Source: G963667675 sp965249215 (GTDB lineage: Bacteria; Chloroflexota; Dehalococcoidia; Lucifugimonadales; UBA3495). From it: a stretch of 64,000 nucleotides of DNA. How positions within the stretch are numbered: the first letter of the stretch is position 1; the number at the start of each line of letters is the position of its first letter. The notes below the pieces were generated by a model, which was not told the DNA's origin, searched no databases, and saw only the letters and a list, made by a program, of their open reading frames with translations. Of this stretch, positions 17,749 to 27,400 are shown in pieces. Location of the stretch: contig CBDFLN010000001.1 of the NCBI GenBank assembly GCA_965249215.1, positions 1,116,001 through 1,180,000 of the forward strand. The letters run 5' to 3'. A program made the position numbers and the translations under genes.

Positions 17749-17941
17749 GTTGACCTGCTCCCCGAAATCTGGTCCAGCCAATGTGTCAGTTTTGTGGGAT
17801 GATCACACATGAGAGCGGCGGTCATTCCCAATAGTCGCTGAAGCTACTCAGAGTAGGCGGAAAGCTATTAAACCTCAGTTCCTCCAACTCCACTGCCCAA
17901 GAGTACTGCAGAGTTTCGTCGCTATTGCCCCACCGACAACA
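17749..17941. repeat. decayed mobile repeat, copy A (partner at 23366-23549)
   Basis: Almost the same sequence occurs about 5.6 kb away. Exact matches include a 43-base stretch at 17769-17811 (matching 23377-23419; it contains GTGTCAGTTTTGTGGGATGA) and a 39-base stretch at 17883-17921 (matching 23492-23530). The region between is related but diverged. The TGTCAG ... GGGATGATCACAC segment resembles a transposon end, but no transposase is present. It sits between the integrase island and recN. Confidence 0.85.
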
Positions 17942-17964
17942 AAGAAAACGGGGACGCAATCGCA

Positions 17965-17982
17965 GTCCCATTTTCGCTGACG
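17965..17982 (+). repeat. 18-bp repeat GTCCCATTTTCGCTGACG, copy 1
   Basis: The identical 18-mer occurs at 35210-35227 in the same orientation and at 21351-21368 on the reverse strand, always in spacers beside other mobile remnants. A partial match (GTAGGCCGTCAGC then GGGACTG) at 27704-27724 lies just upstream of an IS1182-type transposase fragment, so the motif is probably the terminal sequence of that element family. This copy lies seven bases before the recN stop. Confidence 0.75.
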
Positions 17983-17988
17983 TACAGG

Positions 17989-19758
17989 TCAGCTTCCCTT
18001 CCACCTCACCGCCTGCTCTAGCATCTCGAGCGCATTGCTTCGGGTTACACCGCTGTCGGACCCGAGCATCTGACTTAGCTCCGTAACCCTGGTCTCATCG
18101 GCCAGGATTTCTAGTGAGGTCATGGTCCTTTCATGGCAAGCATACTTTACTACCTTGGCGTGGCGGTCAGCGTAGCAGGCTATCTGCGGGAGGTGCGTCA
18201 CGCAGAGCACCTGGTGGCGCCTGGACAGACTCCATAGCTTCCGGCCCAGGACACTCCCTACTCGACCTCCTATACCTGCGTCTACCTCATCAAACACCAA
18301 GACTGGAATCCGGTCGGCGGTTGACAGGATACTCTTTATGGCGAGCATCAGCCTGGCGGCTTCTCCACCAGAGGCGATGCGGGCGAGAGGCTTGGGCGGC
18401 TCGCCCAAGTTCAGCGAGATCAGAAACTCCACGGAGTCTATCCCCGTATCGTTGAAGGCAAAGCCCCCGAGGCCATCTCCACCCGACGGCGCGGGGCATT
18501 GGCCGGGGTCGCTGTTCCCAACCAGAGCACCGCCCTCCAAGGCTGCCTGGCGTATATCCACATGCACCTGCGCGTATTCCACGGCCAGCCCGGCCACTTC
18601 CTTCTCGATGGCGTCTGCCAGGCGCTTGGCCGCATGACGACGGGCCTCGGAGAGCCGTCCCGCCAGCCCACCAACTTCTGAGCGAAGCTCTATCTCCCGG
18701 GACTTCAACTCCTCAGTGAGCTCTTCGCTGTGATGCAGGTTCTCCAGCTCCTCTGAGGCCCTGTCGGCGAAGGCCAGGATTTCCTCGATTGTGCTACCGT
18801 ACTTCCGCTTGAGATTCCTGATCATGTCTAGCCGCCCTTCAAGCTCCTGAAGGCGGCCGGGGTCGTATTCGAATGCGTCACGATAGCTCCGGATAGTACG
18901 AGCCAACTCATCGACCTGGTGGGTCAGAGCATCCACCAACTCGACTTCCCCGCTCAATGAGGAGTCCAATTGCTCTAGCTGGATCAGGTCCCGGGCCACC
19001 TGTCCAATCAGGTCCACAACCGATTCCTGGCGGTCGGCGCCATCGTATAGCGCTCGATAGGCGTGGTCGGACAGCGCGATAATCCGCTCCGCGTTGGCGA
19101 TCCGGTCCCGCTCCAGGGTCAGTTCTTCGTCTTCAGCAGGCCGAAGATTGGCCGCGTTAATCTCCCCCACCTGATACTTCAGAAAGTCCGCCCGCTGGGC
19201 AAGTTCCCGCTCTCCGGTCTGAAGCTTGTCCAGTTCCCGGCGCACCTCCGTTAGCTGGCGGACCCGCTCCGCTACCTGGGTGCGCAGCTGCCACAACCCT
19301 CCGTACCGGTCCAGTATGTCCAAGTGCTCACTTACACGGAATAAGGACAGATGCTGATTTTGTCCGTGAATGTCCACCAGGTGTTCGGCCAGGACGTTCA
19401 ACAGCCTGAGGGGGACGATTCTCCCGTTCACGCGGCAGGTATTTCGCCCATCCAGATTGACGTCGCGGGTCAGGATCACCTCCTCATCGCCAATGTCAAT
19501 GTCATATTCATCCAAGGCAGCGTTGATCCTCGCAGTAAGGTCCCCATTGAGTTGGAATATGCCCTCAACTCTGGACTGGCGGGCGCCGGAGCGCACCATG
19601 CCGCCGTCGGCCCGGCCCCCTAGAAGAAGGCTCAGCGCATCCACTATGACGGACTTGCCTGCCCCGGTCTCCCCGGTCAATACGTTAAAGCCGGGCGCCA
19701 ACTCCATTTCAAGCTGCTCGATTGTGGCGAAGTTGGTTACGCTAAGAATGCTTAGCAT
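17989..19758 (-). CDS. recN: DNA repair protein RecN
   Basis: SMC-like ATPase that acts early in double-strand-break repair and RecA loading. Walker A GETGAGKS lies near residue 33, followed by a long coiled coil and the C-terminal LVFDEVDAGIGGR Walker B with an LSRRHQVLCVTHLPQ segment, the RecN signature. The ATG at 19758 is chosen because LSILSVTNFATIEQ is the family start; the upstream TTG at 19773 has no spacing from AAGGG. The length of 589 residues fits. No LexA-type operator is obvious upstream. It faces into the integrase island. Confidence 0.95.
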   Translation of the reverse strand: MLSILSVTNFATIEQLEMELAPGFNVLTGETGAGKSVIVDALSLLLGGRADGGMVRSGARQSRVEGIFQLNGDLTARINAALDEYDIDIGDEEVILTRDVNLDGRNTCRVNGRIVPLRLLNVLAEHLVDIHGQNQHLSLFRVSEHLDILDRYGGLWQLRTQVAERVRQLTEVRRELDKLQTGERELAQRADFLKYQVGEINAANLRPAEDEELTLERDRIANAERIIALSDHAYRALYDGADRQESVVDLIGQVARDLIQLEQLDSSLSGEVELVDALTHQVDELARTIRSYRDAFEYDPGRLQELEGRLDMIRNLKRKYGSTIEEILAFADRASEELENLHHSEELTEELKSREIELRSEVGGLAGRLSEARRHAAKRLADAIEKEVAGLAVEYAQVHVDIRQAALEGGALVGNSDPGQCPAPSGGDGLGGFAFNDTGIDSVEFLISLNLGEPPKPLARIASGGEAARLMLAIKSILSTADRIPVLVFDEVDAGIGGRVGSVLGRKLWSLSRRHQVLCVTHLPQIACYADRHAKVVKYACHERTMTSLEILADETRVTELSQMLGSDSGVTRSNALEMLEQAVRWKGS

Positions 19759-19952
19759 GTCGTTATACGCCAACCCTTCCTGGCAGGTAGGGCCTTTCTA
19801 CGCCCAAAATTGGTAGTGATTTTCGTCACTCCTTTCGAAGGCAGGAGAGACGGGGTGAAACTTTGAAGATTGAACAGCCATGTGGCCTTACCACGGGGTG
19901 ATTATTCAATGGCCCTGACCCTATAATCTTATAACAGGCTGACGCTCTGTTC

Positions 19953-20153
19953 TCAATTAAGACCGCGGCGATATTCCCTCAAGGACAACCCCGCATGTTC
20001 ATGCAGGACGTCGGCCATCGGCTTGCTCTCGTCCATCATTCCCAGCCGTTCCAGCGATTCGGGCGGGATTGATTGGACCCCATCGTATGCCCCGGCGGCT
20101 TGCCCGGATATTCCGCCGGTTGTGTCAATGTCGTCCCTGCACTTCCCTTCTCC
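19953..20153 (-). pseudogene. C-terminal fragment of an ADP-ribosylglycohydrolase (DraG family)
   Basis: The reverse strand reads GEGKCRDDIDTTGGISGQ, then AAGAYDGVQSIPPESLERLG, and ends at TGA 19953. The DDIDTTGGISGQAAGAYDG segment is the C-terminal metal-binding signature of DraG/ARH-type ADP-ribosylglycohydrolases, with two of the metal-ligand aspartates. It is closed upstream by an in-frame TAA, so only about 66 codons of a family normally near 300 residues remain. It lies next to a transposase relic (20196-20252) on its 5' side. The enzyme removes ADP-ribose from modified proteins; this remnant cannot do so alone. Confidence 0.8.
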
Positions 20154-20195
20154 TTAGCAGCATGTGTTCCCGTCTGCCCATTGGCACATACGATT

Positions 20196-20252
20196 GACCT
20201 TACTCAGAAGTCAGTACTATTGGCCAGTAGAGGCCGGCTATAGAGTCAGCAG
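20196..20252 (-). mobile_element. relic of a transposase 3' end, copy 1 of 3
   Basis: The reverse-strand reading ADSIAGLYWPIV and following untranslated bases match the ends at 31509-31563 and 34110-34230. In the best copy (34.1 kb) the same site reads PHNSLKRKTPKELADSMARL and then stops, a typical C-terminal end of a DDE transposase. Here only the last codons and the 3' flank survive. The 20253-20604 stretch beyond holds no recognisable gene. Confidence 0.6.
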
Positions 20253-20604
20253 CCGATCCGCCCACGTGATCCACTGCACCTCCGTCTCTTACCGTCTGTC
20301 GGGTGTGGAGTTCGTCCAGCTCATTCAGCCGTCCGCGCAAACGATCCGGGGTCTTACCCTGTCTCTTGAACTGTGGTGATGACAGCGACCTCTCACTCCA
20401 TCGCCTGCACTAGACCTTGCAGCAGAATAAACCTGGCACAACTCTTCCCATTCTGGGGCAGGTCAGAGGGCTGTGCGCCCAGCTTTACAACAACATTGGA
20501 AGATGAGGGGCGATTGCCGGTGCGAGGACGGCGTTATCATAAACAGTGGCACCGTAGTGCTGAATAGGGAAAGGGCACTGGCTTCAGGGGATAGGTCGGG
20601 GCGC

Positions 20605-21246
20605 CTAGGACTGAACAACGTAGACAGCCACCACCGAGGAGAAGAGTGCGGTGGCCACAACTTGGAGGGTGTGAAAGACCTCGTGGTAGCCGAATATCCG
20701 CGGGAACGGATCGGGACGCCTGGTAGCGTAGGTAGCACCTCCGATGGAAAAGAGTACCCCTCCTAGGACTACCAGCGCCAGGGCCTCGGCCGGGAGCGCC
20801 CCCACCAGCTCGGTTATGCCTATGATTCCGAGCCAGCCCAGCATGAGATATATCGCCACCCGGACCCATCTCGGGGCCTGGGGGCCGACCAGGGTTGTTA
20901 CGAAGCCTATCAACGCCAGACCGCCCACTGCCGACAGGATGGGTATCCCCCACGCGTTGCTCATTAGCTTGAGGGCGAAGGGAGTGTAGGTCCCGGCAAT
21001 GAAGATGAAGATCACCGAGCGGTCCAGCCTGCTCATGAATCCCCGGAGCCGCCGCCTCGCCAGCAGGTGATAGCTCGCGCTGGTCCAGTAGAGGACCACG
21101 AGACTGGCGCCGAAGATCGAGGCGCCGACGATCGCCCTGGCAGAGTCTGCAACCAACACCAGTAGAACAAGCGCGCCCGGGGCGACCAATGCGCTGGCTA
21201 GATGCAGATAGCCTCTGAGAATAGGATGATCGGCGTCTGCCCTCAT
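20605..21246 (-). CDS. hemolysin III / AdipoR-related membrane protein
   Basis: A 213-residue protein with seven predicted hydrophobic helices, of the HlyIII/progestin and adipoQ receptor (PAQR) superfamily. Conserved positions are present: WTSASYHLL near 56 (S-x3-H), RLDRSVIFIFIAGTYTPF with the metal-ligand aspartate near 76, and the C-terminal HEVFHTLQ with two histidines. Known relatives bind zinc and may act as membrane hydrolases on lipid; no haemolysis should be assumed. It is the only gene in the zone between recN and the helicase, and the spacer on its 5' side contains a mobile-element motif. Confidence 0.88.
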   Translation of the reverse strand: MRADADHPILRGYLHLASALVAPGALVLLVLVADSARAIVGASIFGASLVVLYWTSASYHLLARRRLRGFMSRLDRSVIFIFIAGTYTPFALKLMSNAWGIPILSAVGGLALIGFVTTLVGPQAPRWVRVAIYLMLGWLGIIGITELVGALPAEALALVVLGGVLFSIGGATYATRRPDPFPRIFGYHEVFHTLQVVATALFSSVVAVYVVQS

Positions 21247-21350
21247 GTCGGGACCTATTTTACACCAAACTTAGATTGAGTTGGGACACCGGCGTGTTGG
21301 CAACCAGCAGTAGTGGGATATTTTGAAACCCGAGAGACCCGGGTGCAGGC

Positions 21351-21368
21351 CGTCAGCGAAAATGGGAC
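21351..21368 (-). repeat. 18-bp repeat, copy 2 (inverted)
   Basis: CGTCAGCGAAAATGGGAC is the reverse complement of the 18-mer at 17965 and 35210. A GCAGGC extension on its 5' side is also shared with the IS1182-type left end near 27704. No transposase is present beside it, so this is a solo end or relic. Confidence 0.7.
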
Positions 21369-21475
21369 AAAGACTGGGGCAAGACCACATCCCACATCAT
21401 TAACGTATCGGCTGGATTAGCTTTGGGGGTGGAGTCCAGGCTTTGATTTTGGAAACTATGCCATCACGCAAGATG

Positions 21476-21682
21476 CTACTCCCAAGACGTCTCGACCCAC
21501 ACCATGGTCGTGAACATCAGATTGTTGTAACAGAGGGAAGTAGCTTCCCTGGTATACGTTTCCACCTCCTCATCGCTGACGCCGCCTTCTTTGAGGGCGC
21601 AGCGTACGCGCTCCAATATACTCGAAGCTTCGGGGGTTTTTCCTGGAATCCGGACGTGTACATTCGGGTATCGCACTCTCAT
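21476..21682 (-). CDS. small conserved-looking hypothetical protein
   Basis: A 68-residue protein from ATG 21682 (an open GTG start lies at 21706). The sequence MRVRYPNVHVRIPGKTPEAS followed by a helix rich in charged residues (LERVRCALKEGGVSDEEVETY) looks like a folded small protein, but I do not recognise the family. There is no strong ribosome site. It is the only frame in the spacer between the HlyIII gene and the helicase. Small antitoxin or phage-related proteins are possible. Confidence 0.45.
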   Translation of the reverse strand: MRVRYPNVHVRIPGKTPEASSILERVRCALKEGGVSDEEVETYTREATSLCYNNLMFTTMVWVETSWE

Positions 21683-21834
21683 TGATAGTTGTTCCGGCAG
21701 GCCCACCTAAAATCTCTCGTGGGTTTCTTCCCCCTCGTGTATCGCATTGTCACTGACGGTATGCACTTTTTCACTTCCGTCCTCGTTTTCTTCGCTTGCC
21801 CGCGCCGTGGTGTCTCGTGTTAATATAAGATAGC

Positions 21835-23223
21835 ATGCTCAAGAAGCTCTTCTCCCGCCTGGCACCTGGCCTGGCCTCCGCTCCTTCGGAAGCCGTCGCT
21901 CATCCCCCATCCCCAGCGACCCGCACTCAGCGCGATGCCGCCGACGATTCAGGTCATCGACTAGATCGGAAGCGCGACAACGCTCGCTCCGACGTTCCTT
22001 CTTCCAATCACGGCGGCGGCCCGCCTACGCGCGCCGAAAGCACCGCTGGATACCAACCGCGCGAGATGGCGTTCGGGACCGTCATGGTGTCAGCGCCGGT
22101 GGCCCGAGCCCTCGCCGAGATGGGCTACACGTCGCCCACGCCCATTCAAGAGGCCGTAATTGGGCCAATGCTGAACGGCGTTGACCTAGTGGGACAGGCG
22201 CAAACCGGCACCGGCAAGACAGCAGGATTCGGCATTCCGCTAGCCGAGCGGGTGAACGGCGACGACAGCTACGCGCAAGCGATCGTCCTCGTACCCACGC
22301 GCGAGCTGGCCCGGCAAGTGACCGGGGAGTTGAGCCGGATCGTCCGCTATCGGGGCATACGGCTTGTGGCTGTGTACGGCGGCGCGCCGATGGCTCCACA
22401 AATCGCGAGGCTCGAAGAGGGCGCACAGATCATTGTAGGCACACCGGGGCGCGTGATCGATCTCCTTGGTCGCGGCAACCTGCGTATTGACCGAGTCCAG
22501 ACCGTCATCCTCGACGAAGCGGACCAGATGCTCGACATCGGCTTCCTGCCCGACATCCGGCGTATCCTGCGCAGCACGCCGCGGGACCGTCAGACCGCGC
22601 TTTTCACCGCGACGGTCCCGACAATGATCAAAGGGTTGATCTACTCGTACCTGCGCGATCCCCAGTGGATACGAGTAGGCGAGGAGTCGGAGCCGGTCGA
22701 GACTGTGCGTCAGATGTACTGCGAGGTGGCGCAACGCGACAAGCTGAACGCGCTAATCAAAGTCATCAATACGATCGATCATTGCGAGCAGACACTAGTG
22801 TTCCGGCGCACGAAGGAGGACGTTGATTGGCTCGTGCGGGCGCTGAAACGCAAGGGGGTCGCGGCCGAAGCGATCCACGGCGGTCTGCGCCAAGGCGAAC
22901 GTAACGCGGTGATGCAGGCGTTCCGCGACGGCAAGCTGAAGCTCTTAGTCTCTACGAACTTGACTTCCCGGGGCATCGACGTTCCGGCTGTGGCGCACGT
23001 CATCAACTACGATATCCCCGAGCAGGTCGAGGAGTATGTGCACCGGATCGGCCGTACCGCCAGGATGGGTCGAGACGGGACTGCGGTGACCTTCGTGAGC
23101 GAGTGGGACTTCGAGTTATTTGACGCGATTCGGGACCACGTCGGCGGAGAAAACCTTGAAGAAGTCCGTCTCGCTACGTACGCGCAGCTAGCGCGGGGCG
23201 GGGGAGTAGCCTCCAGCGTGTAA
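21835..23223 (+). CDS. DEAD-box RNA helicase
   Basis: ATP-dependent RNA helicase. A Q-motif (YTSPTPIQ, about 98-105), motif I AQTGTGKT at 122-129, DEAD, a TAT motif III in place of SAT, and HRIGRTARMG are in the expected order. The first 75 residues are a low-complexity, basic and polar extension, and the C-terminus is short. Such proteins remodel ribosomal or cold-shock mRNA. The gene starts ten bases after a TATAAG sequence. It lies downstream of mobile remnants and just before the truncated response regulator on the same strand. Confidence 0.94.
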   Translation: MLKKLFSRLAPGLASAPSEAVAHPPSPATRTQRDAADDSGHRLDRKRDNARSDVPSSNHGGGPPTRAESTAGYQPREMAFGTVMVSAPVARALAEMGYTSPTPIQEAVIGPMLNGVDLVGQAQTGTGKTAGFGIPLAERVNGDDSYAQAIVLVPTRELARQVTGELSRIVRYRGIRLVAVYGGAPMAPQIARLEEGAQIIVGTPGRVIDLLGRGNLRIDRVQTVILDEADQMLDIGFLPDIRRILRSTPRDRQTALFTATVPTMIKGLIYSYLRDPQWIRVGEESEPVETVRQMYCEVAQRDKLNALIKVINTIDHCEQTLVFRRTKEDVDWLVRALKRKGVAAEAIHGGLRQGERNAVMQAFRDGKLKLLVSTNLTSRGIDVPAVAHVINYDIPEQVEEYVHRIGRTARMGRDGTAVTFVSEWDFELFDAIRDHVGGENLEEVRLATYAQLARGGGVASSV

Positions 23224-23365
23224 GTGGCGGCCAGCCTGGATGCAATTGTTGCTCCAAGCCCTTCCGGCAGGCCACAAGTTCCGTTTCCGTGCTCACCTTG
23301 CAGTTCATTTCGAAGACTCTCAGCTACGACTTGGGGCCCGACGGAGTCGGCCAGCCATTGGTCTT

Positions 23366-23549
23366 GACCCCGAGAACTGGTCCAGCCAATGTGTCAGTTT
23401 TGTGGGATGATCACACATGTTGGAGGAGAGTCATTCCAAACTGTCGCTGCGGCTGCTCAGCGTCGATAAAGCCTATTTGGCCTCAGTTCCATCCAACTCC
23501 ACTGCCCAAGAGTACTGCAGAGTTTCGTCGCGATTGCCCCACCGACAAC
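23366..23549. repeat. decayed mobile repeat, copy B (partner at 17749-17941)
   Basis: Shares a 43-base identity (23377-23419) and a 39-base identity (23492-23530) with copy A, and the flanking CCCCGA...CTGGTCC text. It ends exactly at the first codon of the surviving response-regulator sequence, so its insertion, or recombination with it, cut off the N-terminus of that gene. Confidence 0.85.
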
Positions 23550-24068
23550 AAGCCGGACGTGGTGGTGATGAACGTGATGATGCCGAACAAGGACGGGGTG
23601 GAGGCGTGCCGGGAGATCATGGAGCTTCTGCCCTGCACGCGGGTGCTGATGCTGACCGCGTCAAGTGAGATGGATGCCGTGATAGAGGCGGTCGCCGCCG
23701 GGGCGCCGGGCTACCTCCGGAAGGAGACGGGCCTGGAGCAGCTACTGTCAGCGGTGCGGGACGTGGTGCAGGGCAAGCTCCGCGTCCCCGTCCCCGTTGC
23801 GCGGAGGGTGTTCGCGGCGATTCGCGACCCGGGTCCATTGGACAGTGCCGCGGCCGCCGGGCTGACTCTCAGGGAGCGGGAGACACTCATCTTTTTCGCC
23901 CGGGGCATGCCCTACGCCGGGATCGCAGAGGCGATGGGTATCAAGCCGGTGACGGTTCGTAACACCATCTACAACATCCGAGACAAGTTGGAGGTCGGGT
24001 CGATGCAGGGGCTGGTGCTCTGGGCCGTGCGCAACGGACTGCTGGACGACGGCACCGAGGACGGTTAG
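23550..24068 (+). pseudogene. decapitated NarL/LuxR-type response regulator
   Basis: From 23550 the reading frame gives KPDVVVMNVMMPNKDGVEAC, the middle of a receiver domain. The N-terminal strand, the acidic pocket and the first helix are missing, replaced by repeat copy B. The phospho-acceptor position, usually DxxMP, is asparagine here (VMNVMMP). An intact-looking HTH LuxR domain follows (LTLRERETLIFFARGMPYAG and TVRNTIYNIRDKLEVGS). The long open frame from 23289 includes 87 residues of translated repeat and I do not take it as the start. The gene is probably non-functional as a phospho-sensor, though a constitutive DNA-binding product is possible. Confidence 0.8.
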
Positions 24069-24119
24069 GGGCATGCGTCCTCTATTCGCTGACAGGCCGG
24101 GCTACGACGCCGACAACCG

Positions 24120-24189
24120 GGTTCCGTTTGCTTTTAGAGGATGGGATTCCTCTGGTGCCATGGGTCATACACTGAAAGCAAACGGAACC
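24120..24189. terminator. 15-bp inverted repeat with a nested hairpin after the response regulator
   Basis: GGTTCCGTTTGCTTT at 24120-24134 pairs exactly with AAAGCAAACGGAACC at 24175-24189. Inside the 40-base loop, AGAGGA (24136-24141) pairs with TCCTCT (24148-24153). No run of T follows, so it could be a terminator, an RNA structure or part of a mobile element end. The motif GGTTGCGTTTGCTTTTAG near 17584 is a close relative of the left arm, which favours a mobile origin. Confidence 0.55.
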
Positions 24190-24190
24190 G

Positions 24191-24443
24191 GCCCGGGTGG
24201 CATTATCGCAGTCCCACTTTTGCCGGTTGCCAACAGAAGGTGACATTTCTGCTGGCCAGTTAGCGAGGACGTTCTTGCTGACGACCTACACTTACACATC
24301 TCTGTGGCATAGTGCGGTGGAACATAGCCCCCACCTTCGGCGGGGAGATATTGACTTGGAATTCGACGCCCTTCTTAGCTGCTTACGTAGTTGAGAAATC
24401 TTGGCGCTACGTTGGGGGTCATCTCACATAGGGGAGGAATTGC
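24191..24443. other. spacer with mobile-element motifs upstream of the large lipoprotein gene
   Basis: No gene is seen. ATCGCAGTCCCACTTTTGCC near 24206 resembles the 17958-17980 text, and GCTGACGACCTACAC at 24277-24291 recurs at 35221-35235. These are further pieces of the dispersed repeat family. The last 20 bases hold a strong ribosome site (GGGGAGGA) for the next gene. Confidence 0.6.
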
Positions 24444-27400
24444 ATGAGTGTTGGCACTCTGACTCTACGCTGGCTTGGCATCCTGATAGGGATTCTGGTC
24501 ATGGTCGCCGTTCCAATCGCCTGTAGCGACAGTACGGACGCCACGCCGACGGAAAATGGCGACTCCGGAGCATGGGAAGAATACGAAGCATTCTGTTCCG
24601 AGGCAGCCCAAGAGGCGCTGGACGACAACGGAGACTACACCAACGGGGAAGTCTCGACGTTCTACGCAGGACTTGTCGAGAGGATGGGATCGATCGACCC
24701 ACCCGCAGAAGTCGCCGACTGGCACGACAGAGTCCTGGAGGGATGGACAGCCGTGAAGAGGCTGATCGATGCAGAACCCCAAGACGCAATATTCGATCCG
24801 CTTATGCTCTTCACTGACAGTGAGCTTTTGTCCCTATTCGGGGAAGTCGAAGAGGCGTTCAATGAAATACCCGCAGATGTCCGTGGGCGGTTGGTTGCAG
24901 CCGGCTGTACAGCCGACGCCGATTCCGAGCCGACCGGCGAGCGAGAGTCCGATACGCCTCAGCCCGATGCCACCACGACAGCCGATTCCGGCGAGACGGG
25001 TGATGGGACGGAGGGCGATAATGAGGACTGTGACCCCTTTCTTGACGACCTCACGGTATCCGGCAGCGCAGGAGTGGGCACGCCCGCGGCCGGTCGTTAC
25101 CGATGCCAGTTTGCAAGCGGAACAGTGTCGACGGGAACCGCGTCACTAAAGGACGACGTGCTGTCGACTCTTACAGGTCAGCCCATCGAATTCCACTTCG
25201 GCGGGGTCGAAGCGCCCGACACCGTTGAGATCCGTCTCTATCCAAGGCTCGAAGATCAGGCTTTTCACATCCAGTGGCAGGGAGGTGACGATTGGTTCGC
25301 AGGTACAGACCCTTCCGAGTCGCTAACCCTCGGGGCTGTCCGAGACGCATCCCACAGTTTCGCATCCGACCCGGGCGACTACACTCTGGTGGTGCGGGCC
25401 ACCTGGCAGGAGCGCGTCGAGGTTTTCTACGTGATGCACCTTCGGTTCCAACTGGAGTTCAGGCCCGCTCGGCCGACAAACGTGCGGTACGCCGTGGAGG
25501 GTTCGGCGATACGGGTCAGCTGGGATCCTGTAGAGGGAGCGGACTACTACAACCTCTACCACGGCGACTTCTTCGACTCCAGCTGTAGGTTCGACGGGGA
25601 CGGCAGTCCGAGCTTCTGCGAGGAGCTGACTACAAGCGTTGTTGACACCAGTTACGTCCACACCGACCCAAGCAGCGACAGGAACTACTACTGGGTAGTC
25701 GCATGCAACAGCGGGGGATGCTCGGACATCGACAGCGAGAATCCGGCCCAGCAAATCGGTTCGGGTCTCCCAGGGGCTGATTCTTCTGCGGCTACGCCAG
25801 AGGACACGCCCACGCCTCAACCTGTGGCGACTCAGACTGCAACTCCAACGGTCACACCTGGGCCAACATCAGACACACCAATCCCGACCACAACTTCATG
25901 GTCAGCGCGTGACCGAGATGGTGACGGTCTCATTGAAGTAGACAACCTGACGCAGCTAGATGCTATTCGGTGGGACACGGACGGCGACGGCATTTCTGAT
26001 AATGCCGACTATGCGGCTGCTTTCTCCGATGCCGACACCGGAGCGATGTGCTCTGTCGCAAATTGTGCCGGGTATGAGTTGACAGCCAATCTGGACTTTG
26101 ACACCAATGGGAACGGTGAAGCGGACGAGGGCGATGTCTATTGGAGCGGCGGCGGCGGGTGGGTTCCGATAGGTGAAAGCAACCGCCCCTTTGATACTAC
26201 TTTTGAAGGCGGAGGCCGCACAATCTCCAATCTGTACATTCGCAGGTCGCCCAATGTAGGTCTGTTCGGAGTTCTCGGCGCCGGAAGCACAGTCTCGGGT
26301 ATTGGATTGGTGGACGCAAGCGTAGCGGCTTCCGGATACGGAGCTGTAGGCGCGCTGGCCGGAGTTGGCCTCGGCGCAATTGAGGACAGCTATGCTGATG
26401 GTCTCGTTGCTGGTTGTGTTGATCACATTGGCGGTCTGGTTGGCCTCAATGAAGGCAGCATCGAGAACAGTCGCACCGCTGGCAACGTAGCTAGCGCCCG
26501 TAGATCCGGCGGCAGTGCATCTGGAGTGATCACCGATCTTGTCAACGACTTGGTTGGCTTTCCCCTGTTCGGCTCTGAAAGTCGTACCTGCTATGCCAGT
26601 GGCGGCGGTCTGGTTGGGGGAAGCAGCGGAGCGATAGCCGGCAGTCACTCCACCAGTGTCGTGTCCGGATTCACGGACACCTTCGGTGGTCTGGCAGGCG
26701 TGAACTTCGGTACCATCACCGATAGTTACGCTACGGGCAAAGTGTCCGCCAAGGCCTGCGGCGACTGCTTTCCCACCGTTGGCGGGCTGGTGGGCGACAA
26801 CGAAATTGGAGGCGAGATCACCAATAGCTACGCTACCGGCGGCGTGTCCGGGCAAGGTGACAACTTCGGTGGTCTGGCCGGCGTGAACTCCGGTGTCATC
26901 GCAGCCAGTTACGCTACGGGCAGCGTGTCCGGCAGGGGCTATGCTGACGTTGGCGGGCTGGTTGGGGACAATCGCTACACCGGCGTTATCACTGCCGCCT
27001 ACGCTGAGGGATCAGTGTCCGGCAATGCCGACAATTACGGCGGTCTGGTTGGGTCGAACCAAGGCGTCGTCACAGTTTGCTTCTCCGCAGGCGAAGTTCC
27101 TCAAAATGGGGGAGGACTGATTGAACGGAACGGCAACTATGGCGCTGTCGCCAACTGCTACTGGGATACGGAGACCTCCGATCAATCCGATAGTGCCGGA
27201 GGCGACGACAAGACCACCGCTGAGTTGCAATCGCCTACCGGGTATACGGGCCCTTACGCCGACTGGAACGTGGACCTGGACGGAGACGGATCAAGTGACG
27301 ACCCGTGGATATTCGGCTCGGCAACCGAATACCCCATTCTCAACTTGGGAATTCTCGACATTGATCACGGTAATCTGAGCGCCAGGCCCCCGCTCGAACC

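Noticed and set aside
23289..23549. N-terminal 87 residues of the 23289-24068 frame as real protein
   Set aside because: They translate repeat copy B, which also occurs beside recN in a non-coding context.
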